Shown here: positions 44,245 to 53,610 of the stretch, in pieces
Numbering within the stretch: the first letter of the stretch is position 1
How the letters are laid out: the number at the start of each line of letters is the position of its first letter
Assembly (NCBI GenBank): GCA_020401865.1
Contig: JADCAS010000013.1
Span: 51,720-115,719, forward strand
Source: Phenylobacterium sp.
GTDB lineage: Bacteria > Pseudomonadota > Alphaproteobacteria > Caulobacterales > Caulobacteraceae
DNA: 64,000 nt
Direction of reading: 5' to 3'
Notes under the pieces: generated by a model
The model's database searches: none
What the model saw: the letters and a program-made list of their open reading frames with translations, nothing else
Told to the model about the DNA's origin: nothing
Position numbers and translations under genes: made by a program

Positions 44245-45482
44245 CTACTCGCGCCTGAGGGCTTCGATCGGGTCGAGGCGAGCGGCGCGCCAGGCAGGAT
44301 AGGCGCCAAAGACCAGCCCGACCAGACTCGAGAAGCTGAGGGCGACGGGAATGGCCCAGACAGGGAGGGCGAACGGCCAGTTGCCGATCGCCGCAATGCC
44401 GGCGGCGCCCAGGAGGCCTATGCCCAGCCCGATCAGGCCGCCGACGAGGGACAGGGCGACCGACTCCAGGGCGAACTGGGTCAGGACATCCCGGCGTCGG
44501 GCGCCCAGGGCCATGCGAAGCCCGATTTCACGGGTTCGCTCGGTCACGGCGACCAGCATGATGTTCATAATCCCGACCCCGCCGACGACCAGGGACACCG
44601 CAGCAATGGCGGCCAGAAGGACGGTGAAGGCTCCGATGGCCGCCCTGGAGGCCTCGAGGATCGAAGCGAGGTTCTGGGTCTGGAAGTCGTCGTCCTCACC
44701 CGGCTGGATCTTGTGCTCTGCGCGCAGGACCGCGTCGATCTCCTCCTGCACCGTCCCCAGTTCTTCCTCGGAGACGGCCTTGACGTAGATGGTCTGGACG
44801 CTGTCGGCCTTGATGCGGCGGCCAATGATGCGGGAGCGGACCGTCTCCAGGGGTGCGAGGATCAGATCGTCCTGGTCCCTTCCAAAGCTGGACTGGCCCT
44901 TCGAGCCCAGGACGCCGACCACCTCGAAGGGCGCCCCCCGGATTCGGATCCGCTTGCCGATCGGATCGGCCTCGCCCCAGAGCTGAGTGACCACCGTGGG
45001 GCCAAGAACGGCCACCTTGCGGCCCTGCCGGGCGTCCCGGTCGTCGAACATGCGCCCCGAGGCGACCGTCAGGTCCCGGGCCTCGAGATATTCGGGGGTC
45101 ACGCCGACGATCGAGGTGTTCCAGTTGGCGCCGTCCGCCGTAACCTGGGCCATTCCGGTGACCGAGGGCGCCACCGCCGCGGCCCCTTGGACCTGGCGTT
45201 GGATGGCGACAGTGTCAGCGTCAGACAGGCTCTGGCCGGACCCCGCTCCGCCCATGACCCCGCCCGCCGTCCGGGGCTGGAGGGGGGTGACGATGATGAG
45301 GTTTGAGCCCAGGCCGGAAATCGTGTCCGTGACCCGCTTCTGCGCACCCAGGCCGATGGAGGTCATCATGACCACGGCGGCGACACCGATGACCACCCCC
45401 AAAGAGGTGAGGCCCGAGCGGAGCGGATGGGCGATGATGGCGCCGGCGGCGAAGCGAACGATCTCGGCGGGGCTGGCGCCGC

Positions 45483-45486
<4 letters not shown>
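44245..45486 (-). CDS. MacB-like ABC permease
   Basis: A 413-residue FtsX/MacB-fold permease with one N-terminal membrane segment, a large periplasmic part (about 60-275) and three C-terminal segments after GVGIMNIMLVAVTERTREIG. MacB proper is fused to its ATPase; here the ATPase is the next gene upstream, overlapping by ATGA. With the MacA-like adaptor it forms a three-part export system for a drug, peptide or lipid. Confidence 0.87.
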
Positions 45487-46172
<686 letters not shown>

Positions 46173-46178
46173 GTCCGG

Positions 46179-47666
46179 TCAGTTCACGACGACGCGCATT
46201 CTGGCCTTGGGGCCACCGCCCAGGATCAGCGGCTCGCCGGCCTCCAGCGGCCCCTTGACCTCGGTCATGGCCCCGTCGCTCGGACCCACGCGCAGCACGA
46301 CCGGCTGCGGACCCTCAGGGGTGAGGCGGTAGACGAGGCCGGCGACAAAGCCCTCTGCATCGGGGCCGACGTCGAAGGCCAGCGGGCGCAGGACCTTCAG
46401 CCTGGCCTTCTGGGCCGGGGTCAGGGTCGCCTCCAGCCGGCCCAGGCCGCGGTCCACGGCGACGGCGACGGCCCCGCGGCTCGCCTCGCGGTCCCCTCCA
46501 GAGCCCGCCGCAGCGGTGGCCTGGACCCGAAGATCCGCCTGGATGTCGGACCAGGCCTTCTTCTGCTTGGGATCGAGCCCGAGCTGGCCAACCACCTTCT
46601 GCACCGGGACGGAGCCCGGATAGGCGGGGCCGGAGTCATTGCGGATCGGCGTGCCCGGCGGGCCCCGGGGGGCGGCCTGGACCTGGGCCGGCGGCGCCCA
46701 CCTCAGGGCGGCCACCGGAACCTTGAGCACGCCGTCCCGGCGCTGGATCACGATGTCCGCGTTCGCGGTCATGCCAGGCAGAAGGCGGCCGCCGGTATTC
46801 GCCGCCTCGGCCATGACCGTGTAGGCCACGACATTCTGCTCGGTCACGGGCTGCTTGCGGACCTGGGTCACGATCCCCTCGAACATCTGGTCCGGGAAGG
46901 CGTCCACGGAGAACTTCACCACCTGGCCTTCCTTCACGCCGCCGATGTCGGCCTCGTCGACGGAGATCTTCACCTTCACCCGGTCGAAGTCCCGGGCAAT
47001 GCGGAACAGGACCGGCGCCTGGAAGCTGGCGGCGACGGTCTGCCCCGGTTCGATGGCCCTCAGGACCACCACACCATCGATAGGCGACACAATGCGTGTC
47101 CGCGACAGGTCCACCTCTGTGGTCCGCAGGCTGGCCCGGCTCTGCTGGACCCGGGCGCGAGCGACCTCCAGGGCGGCGGCGCTGGTCCGCGCCTGGGCTT
47201 CCGCCGCCTCGAGCGCCGCTTGGGAATAGTACCCCTGGGCGGCCAGCGACTGGCGGCGGGTCAGTTCCTGGCGGGCCTGCTGGGCCTGAGCCTCGGCCTG
47301 CCGCACGGCCGCCTCGCCGGCGGCGACGTCGGCCTGACCCAGGCGAAGCCGGGACTGATAGGTCTGGGGGTCGAGCTCGGCCAGCACCTGGCCCGCCTTC
47401 ACCCGGTCGTTGAAGTCCACCATGATCGCCTGGATCTGGCCCGAGATCTGCGATCCGACCTCCACTGTGACCATGGCCTCGACGACCCCAGAGGCCGACA
47501 CGGTCTGGACCAGGGCTCCGGATTCCACCTGCCCGGTCCGGTAGGGCGGCGCCTCCGGCTCGGACCGGCAGCTGCGGAACCCAAAGCCCACCAGGCCCAG
47601 AAGGACCAGCCCGCCGAGGATGAGGACGGCTCGGCGGCGCCAGGTCGATCGGGTGGTTGAGGTCAT
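46179..47666 (-). CDS. MacA-like periplasmic adaptor with LTxxQ-type insert
   Basis: A 495-residue HlyD/MacA-fold adaptor: N-terminal membrane anchor (about 12-30), lipoyl-like and long helical-hairpin parts (about 100-190, Ala/Gln-rich coiled coil), then a beta barrel. Unlike standard MacA (about 370 residues), a stretch of about 110 residues (325-435) is inserted before the last domain. It contains LDPKQKKAWSDI and LTPAQKARL, which resemble the LTxxQ motifs of Spy/CpxP-type periplasmic chaperones. It is the first gene of the exporter operon. Confidence 0.87.
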   Translation of the reverse strand: MTSTTRSTWRRRAVLILGGLVLLGLVGFGFRSCRSEPEAPPYRTGQVESGALVQTVSASGVVEAMVTVEVGSQISGQIQAIMVDFNDRVKAGQVLAELDPQTYQSRLRLGQADVAAGEAAVRQAEAQAQQARQELTRRQSLAAQGYYSQAALEAAEAQARTSAAALEVARARVQQSRASLRTTEVDLSRTRIVSPIDGVVVLRAIEPGQTVAASFQAPVLFRIARDFDRVKVKISVDEADIGGVKEGQVVKFSVDAFPDQMFEGIVTQVRKQPVTEQNVVAYTVMAEAANTGGRLLPGMTANADIVIQRRDGVLKVPVAALRWAPPAQVQAAPRGPPGTPIRNDSGPAYPGSVPVQKVVGQLGLDPKQKKAWSDIQADLRVQATAAAGSGGDREASRGAVAVAVDRGLGRLEATLTPAQKARLKVLRPLAFDVGPDAEGFVAGLVYRLTPEGPQPVVLRVGPSDGAMTEVKGPLEAGEPLILGGGPKARMRVVVN

Positions 47667-47681
47667 GGCGCGCCGTCCCCG

Positions 47682-48482
47682 TCAGGTCACTTCGGGATAT
47701 GGGCCGGATCCGGGACCTTGGGAAGGGTCGCCCGCCGCCAGCAGGTCCCGCCGCTCCGTCACCGTGAGGCGCCGCCAGCGACCTTCCGGCAGTCCGTCAA
47801 GAGACAGCGGCCCGATGCGGGTCCTCTGCAGGTCGGTCACGCGCAGGCCCACCAGCTCGCACATTCGCCGGATCTGCCGGTTGCGGCCCTCGGTCAGGAT
47901 GAAGCGGAGACGGTCCTCGCCTTTGCGAAAGACCCCCGCAGGTTTGAGCGGTCGTCCATCCAGCGAAAGGCCGTGGCGAAGCCGGGCGATCCGGTCCGGC
48001 GTCAGGGCGCCGTCGACCCGCACCTGGTACTCCTTCTTCAGGCTCGACGCGGGCGAGATGATGGCCCTCGCCACCACCCCGTCGGAGCTGAGGACCAGCA
48101 GGCCCCGGGACTCGCGGTCGAGTCGGCCCGCCGGCGGGAGGCTGAGGTCGTAAGGGGGAGGGGGCTCTCCGCCCTGGGCGCGTTCGCCGGTGAGGAGACT
48201 GCGGGCCTCGGATTGTCCCGGTTCCGGATGGGCGCTGACCAGGCCGGGCGGCTTGTGCACAAGGACGGTCACCGCCTGTGCGGCGTCGTCTCCGTCCTGC
48301 ACTTCGAGGGTCTGTCCGGGGAGGATCTTGCGGCCGGGGTCCTGGACCGTCTCGCCATCGATCCGCACCCGCCCCGACGCGATCAGAGTCTCGGCCTCCC
48401 GACGGGAACAGACACCCCGGTGCGCCAGCCAGCGGTTCACCCGCTCGGGAGCATCACCGTCGAAGACTGAGGTCCAGGGCAT
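47682..48482 (-). CDS. RsuA/RluB-type pseudouridine synthase
   Basis: A 266-residue protein with an N-terminal S4 domain (VNRWLAHRGVCSRREAETLIASG) and a synthase domain; the catalytic Asp is in GRLDRESRGLLVL. GRNRQIRRMCE is a family motif. It isomerises a uridine in rRNA (RsuA/RluB/RluF group; which target is not clear). The ATG at 48482 is chosen, since the longer frame starts in non-coding-like sequence. It ends 15 bases from the adaptor gene. Confidence 0.87.
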   Translation of the reverse strand: MPWTSVFDGDAPERVNRWLAHRGVCSRREAETLIASGRVRIDGETVQDPGRKILPGQTLEVQDGDDAAQAVTVLVHKPPGLVSAHPEPGQSEARSLLTGERAQGGEPPPPYDLSLPPAGRLDRESRGLLVLSSDGVVARAIISPASSLKKEYQVRVDGALTPDRIARLRHGLSLDGRPLKPAGVFRKGEDRLRFILTEGRNRQIRRMCELVGLRVTDLQRTRIGPLSLDGLPEGRWRRLTVTERRDLLAAGDPSQGPGSGPYPEVT

Positions 48483-48593
48483 GGCGTTCGCCTCTTTGTG
48501 CAATGGCGGCTTCGATGTCGCGCTTGAGGGGACTGTGGAACTCCGCGCCACTGGTCGCGTGCTGGATCGGACCACCGAGGAAGACCGATACGG

Positions 48594-49352
48594 TCATGAC
48601 CCACACTCCACCTGTTTGGCGCCCATCTTGGATTTGGAGGTGAGCAGACGCCGGCGCTGGGGCACGGCCACTAGGGTCTGCAGTTCGCGCAGCGCGTCCT
48701 TGGCCACCCAGCGCGCGCCACGTGAGCCGTCCTCGATCATGTCCGTGGCGCAGCCGACCGCAAGGTCGTGGCTCTGGAAATCGCGCTTACCGAGCTCACG
48801 CAGCGCCCAGGACGCGGCCTTGCGCACGTGCGGGCGGTCGTCCTCAGCCAGGCGCCGGATCGTTTCCAGGAAGCGCGTGAAGGTGTCCGGGTCGAGATCG
48901 TCGCGATGTACGGCCAGACAGGCGATCGTCGCGAGCGCCGCGCGGCGGACGTAGAGGCGGCTGTCCGCCGCCCACCGGAAAACCAGGCCTTCGGCCTGCG
49001 GGCTCGTGCAGGCCAGCGCCGTGCAGAAGTGGTCGCAGAGGTCCCACGAACCGATGTCCTCGAGCCAGGCGTCGAGGCTGGCGGTGTCCATCTGGAGCGG
49101 GTCGGCGATGAGGACAGCCATCAGGCGAGCTTCGTGGGCGCTCGTCTTCCAAAGGTCGAGAGCAAGCGGATGGTTGCGGCCGATCGCACGCGCCATGCGC
49201 CGCACCTCGGCGGTAGAGACGCCGAACGATTCCACGGCCGAGATGCCCACCCGCGCCGCGTGCTCGCGATGGGTCGCAGAGCCCTTGCCGCGCAACGCCG
49301 CCATGACCGATTCGACGGTTGGGGCGATCCCGTCGCCTTTGCGCTTACGCAT
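48594..49352 (-). CDS. DNA alkylation repair enzyme, AlkD-like
   Basis: A 252-residue all-helical protein with HEAT-like repeats (WDLCDHFCTAL, ALATIACLAVHRDD, RPHVRKAASWALRELG), the pattern of AlkC/AlkD-type DNA glycosylases. It would remove N3- or N7-alkylated purines. WTSAHE-like spacing (WKTSAHEARLMAVLIADP) is the usual early motif. No LexA or Ada site is seen upstream. Confidence 0.83.
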   Translation of the reverse strand: MRKRKGDGIAPTVESVMAALRGKGSATHREHAARVGISAVESFGVSTAEVRRMARAIGRNHPLALDLWKTSAHEARLMAVLIADPLQMDTASLDAWLEDIGSWDLCDHFCTALACTSPQAEGLVFRWAADSRLYVRRAALATIACLAVHRDDLDPDTFTRFLETIRRLAEDDRPHVRKAASWALRELGKRDFQSHDLAVGCATDMIEDGSRGARWVAKDALRELQTLVAVPQRRRLLTSKSKMGAKQVECGS

Positions 49353-49521
49353 GCTGCGCCCCTTGACTGTCTCGTAGATTGACGAACTCCGGCGTCTTGC
49401 CGCGCGCCGTACGATGAAAATCGGCGTCCGCGCGGACCCGCACGGTCAGCTTGCACATGTCCAGCGACCCCAACAGATCGAGCGAGCAGGGAAGCCTTGG
49501 GCACCAGGGAAATCGGAAGGA

Positions 49522-49597
49522 TGGCTCCCCGAGCAGGACTCGAACCTGCGACAAGTCGGTTAACAGCCGACTGCTCTACCAGCTGAGCTATCGGGGA
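49522..49597 (-). tRNA. tRNA-Asn (GTT)
   Basis: On the reverse strand a full cloverleaf can be drawn: acceptor TCCCCGA/TCGGGGA, D-arm with AGCTCAGCTGGTAGAGC, anticodon stem GTCGG/CCGAC with loop CTGTTAA (anticodon GTT, Asn), T-arm CAGGTTCGAGTCCTG, discriminator G. CCA is encoded (49522-49524). Confidence 0.97.
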
Positions 49598-49691
49598 TCA
49601 TCTGGACGGACCGGCGCTATAGACCGCGCTGCCCAGCCGCGCAAGCGGGTCTGCAACCTCGCCGCGCAAGCGCGTCCATCTCCCCGGCACC

Positions 49692-50732
49692 TCAGTAGCC
49701 GGCGGCCTTGCCGTTGGGTTGTCCGTCGACGATCTGGTCCAGGTATTCCGACAGGCCATAGCCCACCAGGTCGCCGCACCGGTACTCGGTCATGCCCTCG
49801 GTGATCCGGGTCTGGAGCTCGACGCCCTCAGCGGTGGTCCGGCGGTTCCTCAGGGGGATCAGGGACAGGACCTGGCCCGTGACGGAATAGGACTTGCCGC
49901 CCACGGTCTTCACCTCGGCCCGCAGGTGGGTCTGGTAGCCGTGCTCGTCCCAGTCGCTCTCGATCCGGCATTCCGAGATCAGGTCGTAGATCCCGTCGCG
50001 GAAGACCATGCCGCCCTGCCGGGCCCCGCCCTTTCCGTCGCCGATGACCGACAGCATCATGCCGAAGTCGCGGCCGAAGTTCATCGGGCACCAGCGGTAC
50101 CAGTCTATGGCCTGCCAGTGGCGGGGGCCCCAGGACTTGTCCCTCAGTCCATGGCCATCGATCTCGAAGCTCTCGTCGCCAATAGTGAACCGGCCGCTGG
50201 CGGCGCAGTGCTGCTCGTAGTGGGCCTTGGCGAAGGACTTTTCGGGGTCGATCTCGATCGGGGTCCCGTCCTCCCGGACCGTCTCGCCGCCGTACATGGG
50301 CGAGACGCCCTCATAGTCCAGCTCCACCGTGCAGGGGACCGACGGGTTCTCGCGGAAGGCGCGCTTGGGGTCGGCCATCTCGTGCGGACGGGCGAGGAGC
50401 AGGGCCTTGCCCGAATAGGTCACGCGGAGGCGCCTGAACGGCTCGACGACTTCGACCTTCAGGCCGCCGGCATTCATCTCTGTATTGCCCTCGATGGCCG
50501 GTCGGCCGAACATGAAGGCCACCCGGCCGTCCGGCAGGTAGAGGCAGACGGTCATCTCGGCGTAGTGCTCGTTGGGCCGGTTGCCGATCCGGAACCAGCC
50601 CCCCGCCTTCCGGGCCGGGTCGAACACGTTGAAGTACATGCTTTCGTTGTAGTTCTTGAAGGTCCCCGGATCGTGCGGGAACTCGTCCTGCGGCTCCAGG
50701 CGGGTCTTGAAGCCGGCTGCGGCCCTGGCCAT
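49692..50732 (-). CDS. Unknown beta-rich protein (DUF7064/AttH-like guess)
   Basis: A 346-residue protein without signal peptide or membrane segment. It contains a WFRIGNRPNEHYAEMTVCLYLPDG stretch, an HxLRDKSWGPRHW turn and a C-terminal VRTVGGKSYSVTG-like strand. The pattern of repeated beta strands and the SWGPRHW motif recall lipocalin-like AttH or DUF7064 proteins often found beside acyl-CoA and kinase genes; this is a guess. ATG 50732 has GGGAGG six bases upstream. It lies alone after tRNA-Asn. Confidence 0.72.
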   Translation of the reverse strand: MARAAAGFKTRLEPQDEFPHDPGTFKNYNESMYFNVFDPARKAGGWFRIGNRPNEHYAEMTVCLYLPDGRVAFMFGRPAIEGNTEMNAGGLKVEVVEPFRRLRVTYSGKALLLARPHEMADPKRAFRENPSVPCTVELDYEGVSPMYGGETVREDGTPIEIDPEKSFAKAHYEQHCAASGRFTIGDESFEIDGHGLRDKSWGPRHWQAIDWYRWCPMNFGRDFGMMLSVIGDGKGGARQGGMVFRDGIYDLISECRIESDWDEHGYQTHLRAEVKTVGGKSYSVTGQVLSLIPLRNRRTTAEGVELQTRITEGMTEYRCGDLVGYGLSEYLDQIVDGQPNGKAAGY

Positions 50733-50945
50733 CGCTGTCCTCCCATCGGTCATTCGGGGCACTACACCACCTCGACGGGGACTCTCCAAGGCCCGAAAAA
50801 AGGACGCCCGACCGAAGCCGGGCGCAAGGTGTTGGTGGTGATGGGATGTCTTCGAAGAAGACGGGTACAGGCTCACCCGGTATGGTTAACGTCGACTTAA
50901 CCGGCATTGAGCGGGTCGGGGGTAGACGATGCGTCCTCGTTCATA

Positions 50946-50963
50946 TAGTAGGCATACTTACTA
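50946..50963. promoter_or_regulatory. MarR-type operator, TAGTA-N8-TACTA
   Basis: The 18-bp imperfect palindrome TAGTAGGCATACTTACTA (14 of 18 positions paired) ends 22 bases before the SRPBCC gene start. Its size and form fit a MarR-family dimer, and a MarR gene is the second gene of the operon. Confidence 0.6.
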
Positions 50964-50985
50964 AAAGGGTGACTGGAGACAGAAG

Positions 50986-51411
50986 ATGGCATGGTCAACG
51001 CAGGCGATGGCGCGGACAACGGCGTCTCCGGAACAGGTCTGGCGGCTCTGGAGCGATGTGGGCGGTTGGAGCCTCTGGGATCCGGAGGTCGAGTCGAGCG
51101 CACTTGACGGAGCGTTCACAAAAGGGGTGCGCGGTTCGCTCAAGCCGCGCGGTGGTCCTTTGACGAGGTTCGAGTTGGTCTCGGTTGAGCCTTGCAGAGG
51201 GTTCACGAACTGCTCGCGTCTTCCGCTTGCCAGGATCGACTTCATCCATACCCTGCGTGAGGACGGGGCCGGGACAGTCATCGAACACCGGGTCGAGATG
51301 AGCGGACCCCTGACCTTTCTCTTTCGTCGCCTCATCGGCGCGGGCCTAGCCCGCGGCCTTCCGGGCGCTGTCACTCGACTGGCCCGGCTTGCCGAAGGTG
51401 GCCCGGGATGA
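50986..51411 (+). CDS. SRPBCC-family protein
   Basis: A 141-residue START/SRPBCC-like protein. An early SPEQVWRLWSDVGGWSLWDPEVESS is the hallmark helix and strand of polyketide-cyclase/dehydrase proteins, which bind small hydrophobic molecules. The ATG follows GGAGAC. The MarR gene is 88 bases downstream. Confidence 0.82.
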   Translation: MAWSTQAMARTTASPEQVWRLWSDVGGWSLWDPEVESSALDGAFTKGVRGSLKPRGGPLTRFELVSVEPCRGFTNCSRLPLARIDFIHTLREDGAGTVIEHRVEMSGPLTFLFRRLIGAGLARGLPGAVTRLARLAEGGPG

Positions 51412-51499
51412 CCCATTCCGGCCCCCAATCATTCCTGCAGTCCGGTACGCGCTCGTGTCCCGACCGGTCGAGCATTCCGTCGGACGGACGGGAGGCGGC

Positions 51500-51973
51500 A
51501 TGAGGGAGAGCGCCTTCCGGTCCCGGTTTCCGTCCGCAGCCGAGAGCCCCGGATTTCTCCTCTGGAAGGCGGCCAATCTGCACCAGCGCCTTCAGCGCGT
51601 CGCCCTTGCCCCGCTGGACATTAGCCCGACCCAGTTCTCGGTCCTCGCCTGCTTCTTCCATCTTTCCTTGAGGAAGGACGGACCGGTGTCACAGGCCGAG
51701 GTGGCGGAGTACGCATCGCTCGACAAGATGTTGGTCTCTGAGGCCGCCCGCGCCTTGCTCGCCAAGGGCCTGATCCTGCGCCGAAGGAGCCGGGACGATG
51801 GACGCGCCTTCGACATTGAACTCACCGCGCAAGGTGTCGAGACCTGCAACCAGGCCCTCGCCGTAATCGAGGCCTCAGACTCGGCCTTCTTCGGTCGAGC
51901 GGGGGACGCGCCGGCCGTCCTCGAGCTCCTCACCCGCCTTGCGGGCGTTTCGGCGCGGGAGGATGGGACTTGA
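51500..51973 (+). CDS. MarR-family regulator
   Basis: A 157-residue winged-helix MarR protein: PTQFSVLACF, SQAEVAEYASLDKMLVSEAARAL (recognition helix) and the wing LRRRSRDDGRAFDIELTAQG. I chose ATG 51500 because GGAGG lies four bases upstream; the open frame from 51389 overlaps the SRPBCC gene. It probably represses its own operon through the 18-bp site at 50946, releasing it when a small hydrophobic ligand is present. Confidence 0.87.
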   Translation: MRESAFRSRFPSAAESPGFLLWKAANLHQRLQRVALAPLDISPTQFSVLACFFHLSLRKDGPVSQAEVAEYASLDKMLVSEAARALLAKGLILRRRSRDDGRAFDIELTAQGVETCNQALAVIEASDSAFFGRAGDAPAVLELLTRLAGVSAREDGT

Positions 51974-52073
51974 TGACTCGCGAGAGGCCAGCTCCAAGCC
52001 TGCTGCGGCCTCGGACTCCATCCTGCGTCACGGTTAATCCGTTCTTAGCCGGATCGGCGTCACGGAACGGCCG

Positions 52074-53471
52074 ATGAAGATCCACTTCACCGGAATCGCC
52101 GGGGCGGGCATGGCCGCTGTCGCCCAGATGATGCAGGACGCCGGCCACGCGGTCTCGGGCTCCGACCAGGACGTCTTCCCGCCCATGTCCACCTTCGTCG
52201 AGGGACTGGGCCTGCCGGTCGCCTGGCGCCTGGACGCCGCCAACCTGCCTGCGGACCTGGACGTCCTTGTCCAGGGCGCCAGCGCCAAGCTGGGGGGCGA
52301 CGATAATGTCGAGGCCCGCGCCGCCCGGGAGCGGGGCGTCAGGGTCACGACCTTCCCCGAACTGGTGGGCGAGGCGACCCAGAACCGCATCAACACCGTG
52401 GTGGCCGGCAGCTTCGGCAAGTCCACCTGCGCGGCCCTGGCGGCCTACGTCCTGAGGTCCTGCGGGGTCGACGCCGGGTGGCTGGTGGGCGCCATCTCGC
52501 CCTCCCTGCCGGCGACCGGGCGCTGGGGCCGCTCGCCGGAGATGATTCTGGAGGGCGACGAGTACATCGTCGGGCCGAACGACCGCCGGTCCAAGTTCGC
52601 CCTCTACCACCCCCGGCGGCTGCTCCTGACCTCTCTGGTGCATGACCACGTCAACGTCTTTCCGACCTTCGCCGAGTATGAGGCGCCCTTCCGCGCGCTC
52701 CTGCGCGGCCTGCCAGAGGACGGGCTGGCTGTTCTGCGCGACCATCCGGCAGTGCGCGAGGTCGCCGGCGAGACCCGCGCGCGGATCGTCTGGTACGGCG
52801 GCGGGGAGGGCGGCTGGCGGGCGCAGGACGAGGTCTTCGCGGACGCCACCCGGTTCGACCTGGTCGCCCCTGATGGTTCCCTTACGCCCATGACCACCGG
52901 CCTCCTCGGCGCCCACAACATCGAGAACATCGTCGGGGTCTCAGCCCTGCTGCTCGAGACTGGCCTGGTGGACCGCGAGGGACTGGTCCGCGCGGTCGCC
53001 GGGTTCGAAGGCATCCGCCGGCGTCTGGACCGGCTGACGCGGACCTCGCGGATCCCGGTGATCGAGGGCTTTGGCTCTTCCTGGGAAAAGGCCCGCTCGG
53101 CCATCGAGGCCCTGCGCCTGCACTTCCCCGACCGCCGGCTCATCGTGGTCTTCGAGCCCCACACCTTTTCCTGGCGGTCCCGGGACGCCCTGTCCTGGTA
53201 CGACACGGTCTTCGAGGGGGCCGACCGTGTGCTGATCCTGCCCCCGCCGGGGCACGGCGCGGAGAGCCACCACCAGGCGACCCTGGCCGAGATCGTGGAT
53301 CGGACCCGCGCCGCCGGCATCGACGCCCGGCCCACCCTGACGGCCTCAGCCGCCCACGAGGCCCTGTCGGCCCTCAAGGGAGACGAGGCCGTGCTCCTCC
53401 TGTCCTCCGGCCCGCTCCTCGGCCTGCCCGACAGCCTGCCCCCGGTCTTCGACAGGCTCTACGGGGCCTGA
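52074..53471 (+). CDS. mpl: UDP-MurNAc:tripeptide ligase Mpl
   Basis: A 465-residue Mur-ligase-fold enzyme. FTGIAGAGMAAVAQMM is the N-terminal nucleotide-sugar site and VVAGSFGKSTCAAL the ATP loop. EGDEYI, HDHVNVFPTF and HEALSAL follow in the central and C-terminal domains. Mpl rejoins the peptide L-Ala-D-Glu-mDap recovered from peptidoglycan to UDP-MurNAc. The ATP-loop histidine/threonine typical of MurC-like enzymes is here Phe/Ser (GSFGKST), which should be checked but fits the fold. It ends just before a palindromic repeat. Confidence 0.86.
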   Translation: MKIHFTGIAGAGMAAVAQMMQDAGHAVSGSDQDVFPPMSTFVEGLGLPVAWRLDAANLPADLDVLVQGASAKLGGDDNVEARAARERGVRVTTFPELVGEATQNRINTVVAGSFGKSTCAALAAYVLRSCGVDAGWLVGAISPSLPATGRWGRSPEMILEGDEYIVGPNDRRSKFALYHPRRLLLTSLVHDHVNVFPTFAEYEAPFRALLRGLPEDGLAVLRDHPAVREVAGETRARIVWYGGGEGGWRAQDEVFADATRFDLVAPDGSLTPMTTGLLGAHNIENIVGVSALLLETGLVDREGLVRAVAGFEGIRRRLDRLTRTSRIPVIEGFGSSWEKARSAIEALRLHFPDRRLIVVFEPHTFSWRSRDALSWYDTVFEGADRVLILPPPGHGAESHHQATLAEIVDRTRAAGIDARPTLTASAAHEALSALKGDEAVLLLSSGPLLGLPDSLPPVFDRLYGA

Positions 53472-53482
53472 GCCGCCGTTGC

Positions 53483-53591
53483 ACCCCCTCACCCCGCTTC
53501 GCGGGGAGCTCCCCCTGATGGGGAGCAATTAACGCATTGTAATTCCTCCACCTTCAGGGGGAGGTGGACCGCGAAGCGGGCCGGAGGGGGT
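53483..53591. repeat. AATT-bordered palindromic repeat, copy A
   Basis: 109 bp formed of two half-units in inverted orientation around AATT-N10-AATT. Each half runs ACCCCCTC, a GC-rich hairpin (CCCCGCTTCGCGGGG in the left arm), then CTCCCCCTGATGGGGAG and AATT. Lies between mpl and the convergent acyl-CoA dehydrogenase gene; could end transcription of both. Confidence 0.7.
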
Positions 53592-53610
53592 CTGCTGACT
53601 CTCTGCAGGC

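Noticed and set aside
49345..49458. Short reverse-strand frame of 37 residues before the alkylation-repair gene
   Set aside because: It overlaps the start of the next gene, has no recognisable motif and no clear ribosome site; the longer frame upstream runs into tRNA-Asn.
49498..49521. Terminator hairpin after tRNA-Asn
   Set aside because: A weak stem can be drawn but it has mismatches and no T-run on the reverse strand.
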